A DNA stretch of 64,000 nucleotides from Auricularia sp. M13. Lineage: Eukaryota; Basidiomycota; Agaricomycetes; Auriculariales; Auriculariaceae. Positions 45,643 to 55,452 of the stretch are shown piece after piece; the first letter of the stretch is position 1, and each line of letters starts with the position of its first letter. The DNA is taken from contig CM073194.1 of NCBI GenBank assembly GCA_037042915.1, positions 4,216,001 to 4,280,000 of the forward strand, written 5' to 3'. The notes under the pieces were generated by a model that searched no databases, was not told the DNA's origin, and was given only the letters and a program-made list of their open reading frames with translations. The position numbers and the translations under genes were made by a program.

Positions 45643-48162
45643 ATGTTCATCGCCTGCACGACTCTGTTCTTGATCACCGACTCTCGACGTTACCCGCAGT
45701 TTGATGTCGATTCTCCGGACGGCAAGCTGCTGGGATTTGCTTGCGACGGTCTAATAGACGGTATGCCGCGCCTGCGCTGAGCTGCAGCCCTATGTCTCAT
45801 TTCCGTGCAGGTTGCGAGCTACCCGCTACGCTGCTGTATCGCTCGAAGGAGCGTGCGGCTCCTCGAGGAATTGTTGTCAAGGTCAACGGCACGCTCAGAT
45901 TCACGAGGCCAAACGTTGTCATCGGCGCAACAAAGCTCAAACGCCTACACCCCATGCCTGCGAGCGGCCTGCGCTTCATACCACGCGCCTTCTTCGACGG
46001 AAATATCACTAGCAGTCTTGATATCAGGCGCAATGGCGAACGCAGCACAGTGACTTTCCTCTGCACGATCCACGGTCCCGCCTCCACCGATGTCCGGTAT
46101 GTTTCATTTTCCGCGCATTGACGATTGCTCATTTCACGCCCGCAGCTGTGTCGTCAAGCGTGCTCAATCCCTTATTGATACTCTTCCCATGATTTACGAG
46201 AATCACCGAGTCGCTATAATCGGCGATGTGTGCGGACAAGAGAGCGACATCATCCGCGTCCGCGTCGTCAGCTTCTCCTGCATCGTTTATCCCAAGCACG
46301 TTGTCACCGCCCGGCCCCTGTTCTATCCTGCCAAGCCTCACGAGGAGCCAACGGTGGTTATCGGGGTTTTCCCACCCGTGAACCCGTACGTTATTATGGC
46401 ATTGAACGAGATTTGCAGCTAATGTTCGGCAGCATCCCAGCCTGCGACGAGACGGACGCCGACGCGAGTGGGTCCGAATACAACGTCGATGTTCAAGTCC
46501 GTTCGGGTGCCAATCTGTGCGTCTGGGCAATGACTATGTGCACCTTACCTTCGCGAGCTGATAACGGGCAGCAGCTCAGGACCGCAACAGACCAGCGCAG
46601 TTGGCGCGGCCTCCACCGTTCATGCACTCCCGACCGTCGCAACCTCAACTGTCGACGCCGTCGCGACGACTGCACCAGTGTCGACTGGAGATGACCTCCT
46701 CGTGGCGGGTTCCACTGCCCGCACCGTCGGGACCCTCGCCGCGGCCACCACCATCGACGCGGTCTTGGCGGCCGATGCCATTCCTACGCTCGACACAGGC
46801 TCGGCCAGTCGTCCGTGAGTTCACTCGCTCGTTACACACCCCGCCGCTGCAAAGACTGAATTGATGTCCAGCGTGCATCAACGGCAAGCTGACGACGTCG
46901 TCGCGGTCGATGATGACGAAACGGTCCCGTGCGCTGATGTGTACATGTCCAATGCTCTTTCATGCGAGCGCGGTTCGTGAGCTGACTGGTTGCATAGTCT
47001 GAAGCAGGCAGACGCGCACGTGGTGGAATTGCAGACCGCAACGTCCGCCGACATGGATGTGGACGTCCACAATCAGTCAGGGTGGTGGCACTGGACGCAG
47101 CCGACGGAAGGTATCGTGGACCACCTGCAAGCAACGCTGGCAGCTTCGACGCTGGAAGACGACTACATCATGCTCGATAGGTGAGCGACAAGTAGTGCGC
47201 TCATGTATTGAACGGGACTGACATTGTTGCCAGCACCGTCGGCTCGCAACAGTCGCTGTTGCCTGCGGCCAGTGACGCGTCCGGGGAACTTGGCGCAGAG
47301 GACGTCTTCGCCGGATTATCCCCAGCCGTATGCCCCTTACCTGAGCAGGCGTTCAGCGACATGCTCGCGACACTTTCCACGCAGTTCCCAACCGGTTGGG
47401 ATGCAACGTTCGCTGCGCCTTTCTCGCCGTCTTCGTTAGCGTTCCCTGCTCTTTCACCGTCCTCCATTCTGGACGGAGCGCTTGGGCTTGACTGCACGCA
47501 GGGGTTCCCCACCGGCGGCGACGGCGACATGCAAGCTTTTGCTCTCAATGACTCCATGTCCACCTCCGACGTCATCGAAACATCCACTCATGCCACCATA
47601 GCGCCCGTTCCGTCGTCTTCCATTGTCGACACGTCCTCGCCTCCCACTGTTATTGATGTGGACGCTGAGAAACAGTATGTACATACCGTGCTCGCCATGT
47701 TCGGGATGCTAACAGCGGTCGCAGGACCAACGCGCCGGGCATGGTGGAAATCAACGCGGCTCATGAATCGACGCTGCCTGTCGCGGATACGACGGATCAC
47801 GACGCTGGCCCGCCCGCGGACGGCGCGTTCGAAAGGTCGCTGAATTGCCTGCCAGTGGGCGCCACTCTGTATTCCAGCGCTGAGGACCTCGACGAGGCTC
47901 CCGTCACCGCGCAGGGCACATCATTGTCCCGTTTTCTTCAGTACGCGGTCTCTACCATCGCTGCTATCGTCGTAATTTTACAATCCCTGCAGAGTCGACG
48001 ACCCTCTCTTTTACCTCTATCAATGGACAGCGCAAGGCGCAACATTCGACGACGACCGCGATGAGTGCGTCGCGTCTTAACACATGCTGCCTTCTCGCGC
48101 CTGACTCCTTTTGCAGCATGTACTTCACGTACGTTCATACCGAGTACGACAACGATGAGTAA
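45643..48162 (+). CDS. Island family member 4, OB-like domain plus long disordered tail
   Basis: Multi-exon gene. Exon 1: MFIACTTLFLITDSRRYP to FACDGLIDG. An intron with GTATGC donor leads to CELPATLLYRSKERAAP, GIVVKVNGTLRFTRPNVV, FIPRAFFDGNITSSLD. Next exon: CVVKRAQSLIDTLPM, ENHRVAIIGDVCGQESD and SFSCIVYPKHVV. These parts align with the same blocks of members 2 and 3. The rest (46.5-48.1 kb) is Ala/Thr/Ser/Asp-rich, low complexity, in several exons, including VGSQQSLLPAASDASGE and SSIVDTSSPPTVIDVDAEK, ending YVHTEYDNDE-stop at 48162. The tail is roughly twice as long as the folded part. Exon joints in the tail are approximate. Confidence 0.6.
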
Positions 48163-48202
48163 TGTTTCGTTCCCTGCACTGTCTTCCATACCCGCGTCTC
48201 CG

Positions 48203-48315
48203 ACGCGTCATGAATAAGACGTCATCCAGCCAGCCAAATCGTAGGCACACTCTCATTGCAAGGAGCGTAAACGCGTCATAGCGGTGATGCAAGTATGCCA
48301 TATAGACCTATAAAG
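48203..48315 (+). promoter_or_regulatory. Promoter with two ACGCGT sites and TATA box
   Basis: ACGCGT at 48203-48208 (followed by CATGAATAAGACGTCATCC) and at 48271-48276; TATAAAG at 48309-48315, 32 nt before the ATG at 48341. Confidence 0.5.
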
Positions 48316-48340
48316 ACCCGCGCGAGCTCTTTCGCGCCGC

Positions 48341-48598
48341 ATGGGTCGTCCTGCTCTGTCGCGGGTCCTCGCTCTTGAGGATCTACAGGCACAATGCGCA
48401 AAGGACGTTGATGACACGAACGATAACTTATCAGACTGTCACGCGTCGTTTGGCAGTTGGGATGAGGAACCGCTGCACGACATTCAATTTGATTATGTGC
48501 CGGAGGACCGACTGGCTGTGAGCTCTTCGCACGTTCATTTGTCAACGGTTGTGTCTTACGATGGGCTAGAAATACTTTACTCTGTGGAGTCCATTTGA
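48341..48598 (+). CDS. Small acidic island protein, 85 aa
   Basis: Single exon MGRPALSRVLALEDLQAQC to LEILYSVESI-stop, acidic (CAKDVDDTNDNLSD, FDYVPEDR). No family was recognised. It is supported mainly by the promoter elements immediately upstream, by start codon spacing and by orientation. Confidence 0.45.
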   Translation: MGRPALSRVLALEDLQAQCAKDVDDTNDNLSDCHASFGSWDEEPLHDIQFDYVPEDRLAVSSSHVHLSTVVSYDGLEILYSVESI

Positions 48599-49288
48599 AG
48601 CCGTTGGTCTGCCGCCCGTATTATGTACTCAAAGTGGATTCATCCACGTCCGAGACTTCAGTCTCTGGGTGCAACACGCCAGGTCGAAATTCAGCACCCC
48701 GGCCGCTTTCCACGAAGTCATCGTGAACTGCATGGACGCTATAAATGACTTTCACCGTAGGAATAGCTGTGTTTTAAGCGAGACATGCAATCCGTGCATT
48801 CACTTGGAGGTCTTTTGGGACTTCCTCACCACTTGGAAGCATAGCGCTGTAATCTTCCTTGAGATTGTGCAAGCCTGTCATTGGTATCACCCTTAGTTAC
48901 ATCACAGTCCTCCAAATTCCACAGCGCATATACGATACTTGCCTCGCCCCGTCGGTGCACTCAAAAAAATGACATGTGGTCATTGCAGGGACAGAGAATG
49001 TTCTCTCGAAGACGAACTTAGCCCCTCAATAGTTGCGCTTGAGTTTTGCACTCAGTCAACTCAAATATGCGCTTACGAATGACTCCGTCTTTCGCATCGT
49101 CCACTACAGAGTGAATTATGTCATGGCTGCGACGCAGAATGTTCTGGTGAAGATAAACTTACCCGCGGTCACGGTCCACCGCCACTATGAATTCAAAATG
49201 GCTTTGCGCCCGCACACAGATCCACCTCCGACAGCCCCGCGCCGTATTCCCGGTTCAATCCTCTGACGACCACTTCCAGCCCGAGGCT
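48599..49288. other. Spacer without a supported gene
   Basis: Short open frames only, none with a domain or promoter-like start. Confidence 0.35.
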
Positions 49289-49295
49289 TATATAG
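49289..49295 (+). promoter_or_regulatory. TATA box of the 49.3-kb gene
   Basis: TATATAG 49 nt before the ATG at 49338. Confidence 0.5.
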
Positions 49296-49337
49296 CGAAG
49301 TGTTCCGTCGCCTCTTTCCCTCCACCGCGTCCTTCTC

Positions 49338-50985
49338 ATGGCCCGCTGAGGCCGCGCTCGCCAGCGCAAACGTCCCACTGTCCCGTCGTCCTCTTCTAAA
49401 TCTCGTCCGCCTGCCAAGGGCAGGAAGTCCATTCCAATCCCCGTGACCGCGGCCCAGAGCGTCGAGCTGTACAAATACGACACCAGCTTCGTCTTTAAGC
49501 TGAGTGAACGGCTGCCGAAAGACTTCATCTGCTGTGACGTCGGAGTTCTCCCACAACACCTGGAGGCGAATCGCAACTGCATCGCCAGCGTCGCTCGCAG
49601 ACCGGGTGTGGGCCGTATTGGTAGCTTTCCACCAAATGTATATGTGAGATGCACAGGCGACGCTGTCTCTACTATACTGACGATTATGCGTAGCCGGACG
49701 TTGAACTAGACGCCGAAGGATACGTTTGCTGTTTCGCGCTGGCTGCGTACGCACCTCTCCCACTGCAGTTCCAGCCGCCTGCGACTTTTTCGGAGGACGA
49801 CGCATCATTGTACGACCGGATGATGCGCGCTTTTTTGGCCTACACCTTGGTCGTAGCTGCGTTGCAGTCTCCGCAAGTGAACAAGCGTTCTCTCACCCAT
49901 TGGGGCGAGCGAACTCGCGACATCATCGCACCCTCCTTCACTACTCGCCGCTTAGATAAGACGTCGCCAATGTGGAATCTCTGTCTGGCACTCGGAGCTG
50001 CTCTCACTCGCGCGTTCAAACACGATATCTCGGAACTCCCACTTTCCTTTCAGCAAATCCCCGAGGACGTTCTCACCAGCGCTCTGACGTATTATGGCAA
50101 CAAATTCAGACACGCTCTCCCATCACTCACTTCCTGCCAGTCCTGCGAGTATGAGCCAGGCAATAATCGCCGGAAAGTGCGCGCCTGCCTTTCCTGGGCG
50201 AACGAGGATCACTGTCTGGGGTGCTGGAAGCTGAACCGAGCACCGCAATGCTTTCGGCAAGGTCGTAACTACAACGAGGACGACGACGGCGCGAGTAACG
50301 CGGTGGATGATGACGGCACGTCCGACGCGAACCAGGACCACGTCGTCAGTATTCAAGAGCTCATCGACCGCACGCACTCTCAGAGACCCTTGGACAACAC
50401 AGACGCCGGCGCTGACGACAGCGACTATATTCCACCATCGGGACTCGACGACGGCGGCTCAAGCGACGCGATTGACGACGGCTATGCCAGCACTACATCG
50501 GAGGACTACTTCGTCGACGCTGCAAAACTCGTCGAGGAGTTGAACGACCTCAACGACTCTCAAACGGACCAGCTCGCCGACGACAGCGATGACCAGGTAT
50601 GCATTCGTCTACCGCGGAATTCCTCGCTCATTTGCTGCAGTCTCTGTTGAAGGCCGCGTCTGCAGCTCCCCGAACAAAGGGGAAGAAGAGATCGCGCTCT
50701 GTCGTCGCAGGCAACACGGCCAAGCGTCTCAAACGCGACACAACCTCCCGCGTTCCGTCCGATTCGCACCTCGACTTATTGGCTCTTCACCGGGAGATCA
50801 AGAGTCTCCGCACCGACATTCGCGCGGACATTCGACGCTTTCAACAGAAAACCGAAATTGAACTCGCGGCCATACGATTGGAACTGCAGGACCTCAAGGC
50901 CTCGGTCGAGAACGAGTCGATGGGGGACAAGGAGGACGAGTCATTGGTCCCCCAGAAACACACTGAAATCTCGCCCGAGCTGTAA
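49338..50985 (+). CDS. Island protein with Cys cluster, acidic region and coiled coil; in-frame stop near start
   Basis: The ATG at 49338 reads MAR then TGA (49347), and the same frame continues without interruption as a basic stretch GRARQRKRPTVP, then AAQSVELYKYDTSFVFKL. This looks like a nonsense mutation or a wrong start. After an intron (about 49,635-49,692) comes PDVELDAEGYVCCFALAAY, then RMMRAFLAYTLVVAAL and a Cys cluster CQSC..CLSW..CLGCW..C, as in zinc-binding Cys clusters. A long Asp-rich segment follows (50,260-50,590). The last exon is basic then helical (KGKKRSRS, HREIKSLRTDIRADIRRF, LELQDLKASVEN), a likely coiled coil, ending HTEISPEL. Function unknown. Confidence 0.55.
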
Positions 50986-51145
50986 TACATGTTGAAATAA
51001 TAATAGTTGTTTCATTGCAATCCCCGATGGTTATGGCAAACAGGATATACTTGCGTTGCATTCTCAGGTGCTCGTGGTTACTTCCGCGGCACGCACTGCC
51101 CGTTACGGTTCGTCTCCTGGCAATTAACATTGACGCACCGATGCC

Positions 51146-51151
51146 TATAAG
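51146..51151 (+). promoter_or_regulatory. TATA box of island family member 5
   Basis: TATAAG 50 nt before the ATG at 51201. Confidence 0.45.
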
Positions 51152-51200
51152 ATTGCAGCGAGTCAAGGATCCAATTGTCCCCGCGTACCGCTAGACCAGC

Positions 51201-51740
51201 ATGTTCGACGAAAATCTCGAGCTTTACTGGCCGTTGACCATCCCGCCTGCTCGAGAAGATGAAAGCGTGGTTGTTGTTTATTTCTCGACGCTGGCACGAG
51301 TCGGTACGAACGAGTGTACTGACCGGCCACGCCGTCGACACCTTACTAAGTGAACTGCAGATACCGCGGTCTGCATCACGGTGGTAATTCCTACCGGTTC
51401 GGATGTCCGTGTCTATGCACATGGCACGTCCGCTCGCGTGGCAGGGCCGGTGGTCAAAGTGCGGCACACCCTCTTTATCGCCGACGCAACAGTGTCTCCA
51501 GTGTCCGCGTCCACCCTGTGTCATCCGCCGGACTCGGAAACTAGCAAGTTTTGGGCCATCCTCCTCATGAGTGGATTAGTCTCGTCTGGACGCCTTAGTT
51601 CTCTTCAACCGAGTTTGTCGGTGGCTGACATCGTCGTACACCGCCGTTCCCAGTGGACAGACGCGCGTGCGGTAGTGAAGTGTGTACGCCCCTTCGTTAA
51701 TACTGGAAAGGACACTGACGGTGTGAAGATGCGTAGCTAG
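51201..51740 (+). CDS. Island family member 5, short OB-like protein
   Basis: Two exons. Exon 1 MFDENLELYWPLTIPPA to ARV. An intron GTACGA...CTGCAG (51302-51359) gives TAVCITVVIPTGSDVRVYA. GPVVKVRHTLFIADATV, WAILLMSGLVSSGR and VADIVVHRRSQWTDARAVV match the blocks of members 2 and 3, including the order G-x-V..V, then SGxVSS, then a hydrophobic strand with Trp. The protein stops at 51740 after about 160 aa, lacking the later block of the longer members. It is either a truncated copy or a single-domain form. Confidence 0.6.
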
Positions 51741-52964
51741 GCGAACCAGCGCGGCTACATCACATTGTATTCCCAGTGACGATTTCGTTTACATCGCTGG
51801 GCGCCTTGCTGCCTTCACGAACGATACACTTACCATAACTGTGCACGACGTGAGCTATTCCAACCGCCTCCTCCGTCCTATGGATAGGATGCGGATGTGG
51901 CTCGCGGCCACACGTCATTGGTACGCGCACATTTGTGTTCCTTCGCCTGCAACTTACATCTGGTAGGTTCACCACAATCTGGGGTAGTTCCCGCGAGGCT
52001 AAGGCCAATACCAGGCTTCTGTCCCGTTGCCCTTTCGTTGGTGCTGTACCGCGGCTTACAATTGCTCTACGCGCAACGCACGACGCCTCTGTTTCGACCG
52101 ACAGCCACGGCCCGTTACCTTCCCTTATTATTTCCTCCTCAGTCTCGTCTCAGTAATCTTTTGTGTACTTTATCTATCTTTGCGATGGTTGCCAATCAGT
52201 ATGGGAACCGGAGCGAAGCGAAGGTTTGCCTTGTAATCTCTAACAACTCTCGACCACCACTCAATGCCGGGCCCAGTGCCTCTTGCGGCTTGATGTCACA
52301 TTTCTCTGCCAGACATTGAGGTCATGTTCAATGCAGTGCAATAATGCAGGCGCATTGTTTACCAGGAGACAGAGCCTGCCTTAGTAGTGGCATGCGTAGG
52401 TGAAACTCCAGCGTCTATTCCCGCGTACAAGGAGTTCCTTGTGGCCTGGAGCGGCAGGGAAAGGTCAGCTTGAGGAAAAGAACGTACTAAGAAGAGCAGC
52501 TCCCACATGTGATTTCTCGATACACTGCGCCGAGAGTGGAGATTGGCGACAGGGTCAGGCTCAAAGAGTCAGTGTCGACTCTATCGCGTCTCAGCACTCG
52601 TGCCCGGAGGACCCGAAATGGAAGGTTGCATGGGAACAACGTGGCAGCAGCCAACCGGAAGCAACATTACATCCCGCGAACGAAAAGCGCACGATGACCA
52701 CGACGCAAGCTGACCGTCCACATGCCGTTGGAAAATGCTGGCAGCGTTTAGTTTTTGTCGAGTCAGAGTATGTAATGCGGAGTGTGAACTGGCGCCGGCG
52801 AGTGCTCCGAGAACGAGTCCGCGCAGACGAGGCAGTGGGAAGTTTACAAGAGCGTTCTGCTTCCAAGTTCCCGTAGCTGGATGTCATCGGCCAGTGGCAA
52901 TCCCGCCCTGCTCTAGCACCCTCCCGCGTGCCCGCCGCCGCCCCCGCCGTTGCCCAGCCATTCG
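51741..52964. other. Right margin of the island, no supported gene
   Basis: Short open frames only. GCAGGC..GCCTGCCTTAG at about 52,345-52,383 can pair over 6 bp, but this is too weak to call a Helitron 3' end. Any right boundary of the island should fall here. Confidence 0.35.
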
Positions 52965-55064
52965 ATGCTTGCCAGGGGCTCCCGCTCCAGGTCCAAAACA
53001 GTGCCAGCGCCCGACGAGCCACACGCACTCCGCCCTGAGAACGCCCGCAATGCCCACGCTCGAGACCGCGACCCCCGAGCGCAGTACAACCAGGCCACCG
53101 TCAACTCGGTCAACACCCAGGAGTCGTCCCAGCCCATCCACCGGGGCATTGCGCTGCACGACTCGCTGGTGTACGCTTACGCGTCGACCTTCCAGTATGT
53201 GGCTCTCGACTAGCCTTGTCCCAGCTACCCCCGCATTTAAATATTACCAAAGCAATTTCTCTCGATAGAATTGCTTGCTGGCTGCAGGGCCTCTGCATTG
53301 GGGGCTGCTGGGACAGGGCGTCATCGCGGCATTGAATTTTTAGACTAACGCCTCGCACCAGCTCACGTGACAGGAATTTCTCCCTCACAATACGCAGTCC
53401 TGGCGCTCGCCAGGAGCACACGGGCCCCTACCATTCGCAGCAGGTGCCCATCTTTGGCCTGCGGGACACCATCGGCGGCTCCGTGGACTTGCGCGTGCCG
53501 CCGGGCGTGGGCACTCTGGTCATCACGGTACGCATTAATTGTAGCGTGCTGACTGCATCCTGACGCATTAATAGATGGAGGGCACGCTGCATTACTCGTC
53601 GCCATCCTTCTCGCGGAAATTCCAGACGCAGGTGGCCAACCCGCTGCGCCATAAACACGTCTTCCTCTCGTCCTCCTTCGTCTTCCTGCCCGGCTCGAGC
53701 GAATACTCGACGACAAATACCAGCGTAACCGGCCACAGTTTTGGCTCGCAGCAGCAGCAGCAGCAGAAGTCTTCTGGCGGCATCGGCGGCGCGATCAAGC
53801 GGGCGCTCTCTGGCCGCAAGCGCAAGGTCTCGTTCGCAAAGGTCCCTGAGCAGCACCAGGCCGGGTACCAGATGCCCACCACCCAGCACATCGTGCGCAG
53901 CTTCTCGTTCCAGATCCCCGCGCGCGCCAACCAAGAGATCCCGCCGTCCTTCTACGCTTCCGTACTCTCTGAAGGCGACGGCATCCGCGAGCGCGCCAGC
54001 GTCGAGAGCGCCGAGGTCGAATACAAGGTGACCGCCGTCTGGGAGAGCTCCACTGGCCGGCGTAATGTGTACGTGCGCTATTGTCGGCGGGCCGCAGCAG
54101 CCTAATTTTGCTCTGCAGCGTGGAAGCCCCGTTTCTGTTCCTGCCCGACCCGTCGTACTCGGCGCCCCGGAGACCGCTGCAGTGGTCGGAGACGCCGCTG
54201 ATTGCCACGCGGCCCGTGCCCTTCAAATGCGCAGTGAGTGTTTGCGCCGCTCGTCCGAAGTCGTCTACTGTAATGCTTATTCAACCGCGCGCTTTTGCTA
54301 TAGCTGTGTCTTCCGCACCCGCGCACCTTCACACGCGAGTCGTCGATCTCGTACAGCGTGACGTTCGCGACGGACCCGCCGAGCCGCAGCCTCGCGCGCG
54401 ACATCGCGGCGGAGGCGCAGATCACGGTGTCCTTCGCGCGCCAGCTGCTGTTCGACCCGTCGCGCGGCATCCGCACGTCGTACTCCACCGCGCCGACCTC
54501 GTCCGCGGCGACAGCAACGAGCGCGACGACGGAGTCGTCTGCGCGCAGCGGCGCGAGCTGGTTCAACCTCGTGCGCAACAACACCACGCCGTCCTCGCGC
54601 CGCACCCAGGCGTCCGAGGGCGGCGCGATGCGCATGATGGAGAAGCCGCTGCCCGCGCCGCCGCCCGAGGCGACGACCTCGGAGGCGACGATCCTGCGCT
54701 CGACGACCGTGCGCGGCTTCGTGCGCCAGCGCTCGAAGAGCAGCAAGCACGCGCGCGACGGCTCGGGCGGCTCGGCGTCGGGCCCGGGCATCCTCTTCCA
54801 GCCCGAGGGCATATACAAAGGCAAGATGGATGTCTCGAAGGAGGCGCTGCCCACGCTCGCTTATGGCGGTGCGAACGTCAAGGTGTGTCGTATTTCTCGC
54901 GCGGCTTTCGCGCTTGCTGAACGCATGTGCAGTATGTGATGACCGCGTCCGTGCGCTTTGGGTCGGACGAGCTCCGCGTCGTCGCGGACATTAAGCTCGT
55001 CGAGCCCGTGGCGCGCTGGGAACGCGGCGAGACGATCCGGCACGGGGGCACCCCGCCTTACTGA
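52965..55064 (+). CDS. Arrestin-like domain protein
   Basis: Spliced gene, start MLARGSRSRSKTVPAPD. Exon 1 ends near 53,197 after IHRGIALHDSLVYAY. Exon 2 contains FGLRDTIGGSVDLRVPPG, an arrestin-N strand pattern, then VGTLVIT. Exon 3 has MEGTLHYSSPSFSRKFQ, HKHVFLSSSFVFLPG, a Gln run and SFSFQIPARANQEIPPSFY, then VEYKVTAVWE, typical of fungal alpha-arrestin N domains. Later exons: VEAPFLFLPDPSYSAP; an ISYSVTFATDPPSRSL part as an arrestin-C-like strand; a Ser/Ala-rich loop; and YVMTASVRFGSDELRVVADIKLVEP to GGTPPY-stop. Alpha-arrestins recruit Rsp5-type ubiquitin ligases to membrane cargo. No clear PPxY motif was seen. The C-domain is diverged; the exact class is uncertain. Confidence 0.7.
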
Positions 55065-55452
55065 TACTCGTAGACCTTGCACACCGCAGTAATTCCTGTA
55101 TTCTGGCCCCGTATGACTCTGTTGTTGTTGTATCCGATGCTGCTTTCGGTTTCGCCGTGGACGCTGATTGTGGAGTTTACTCTTACCTTCCTTTTCTTTC
55201 TCTTGCTGATGATTTATCGTGTATTACTACCTGCTGTTGCCGAGTTTTATGTAGCTAGTGCCCGAGCGATAGAATGCAAGCTGTATCAGAAGCAGTCTGA
55301 GCGAAAACGGAAAATCTTCTGGTGCCATGTTTACGAGGTGTGGCTCAATATTTGCGCAAGCACTGCAGGACCACGCAGACGCCGGGTTCACGAGGAAACG
55401 CGATTTTGAGCTCCGACTCCGACGCTCAACCGTGACCGTGAACGCGCCGCCG

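Noticed and set aside
52345-52383. Possible Helitron 3' end (short stem followed by CTTAG)
   Set aside because: The stem is only 6 bp with a long loop and the end is not CTRR; such matches occur by chance.
54102-54854. Large minus-strand frames across the arrestin-like gene
   Set aside because: They are antisense shadows of GC-rich exons; the plus frames splice into an arrestin-like protein.
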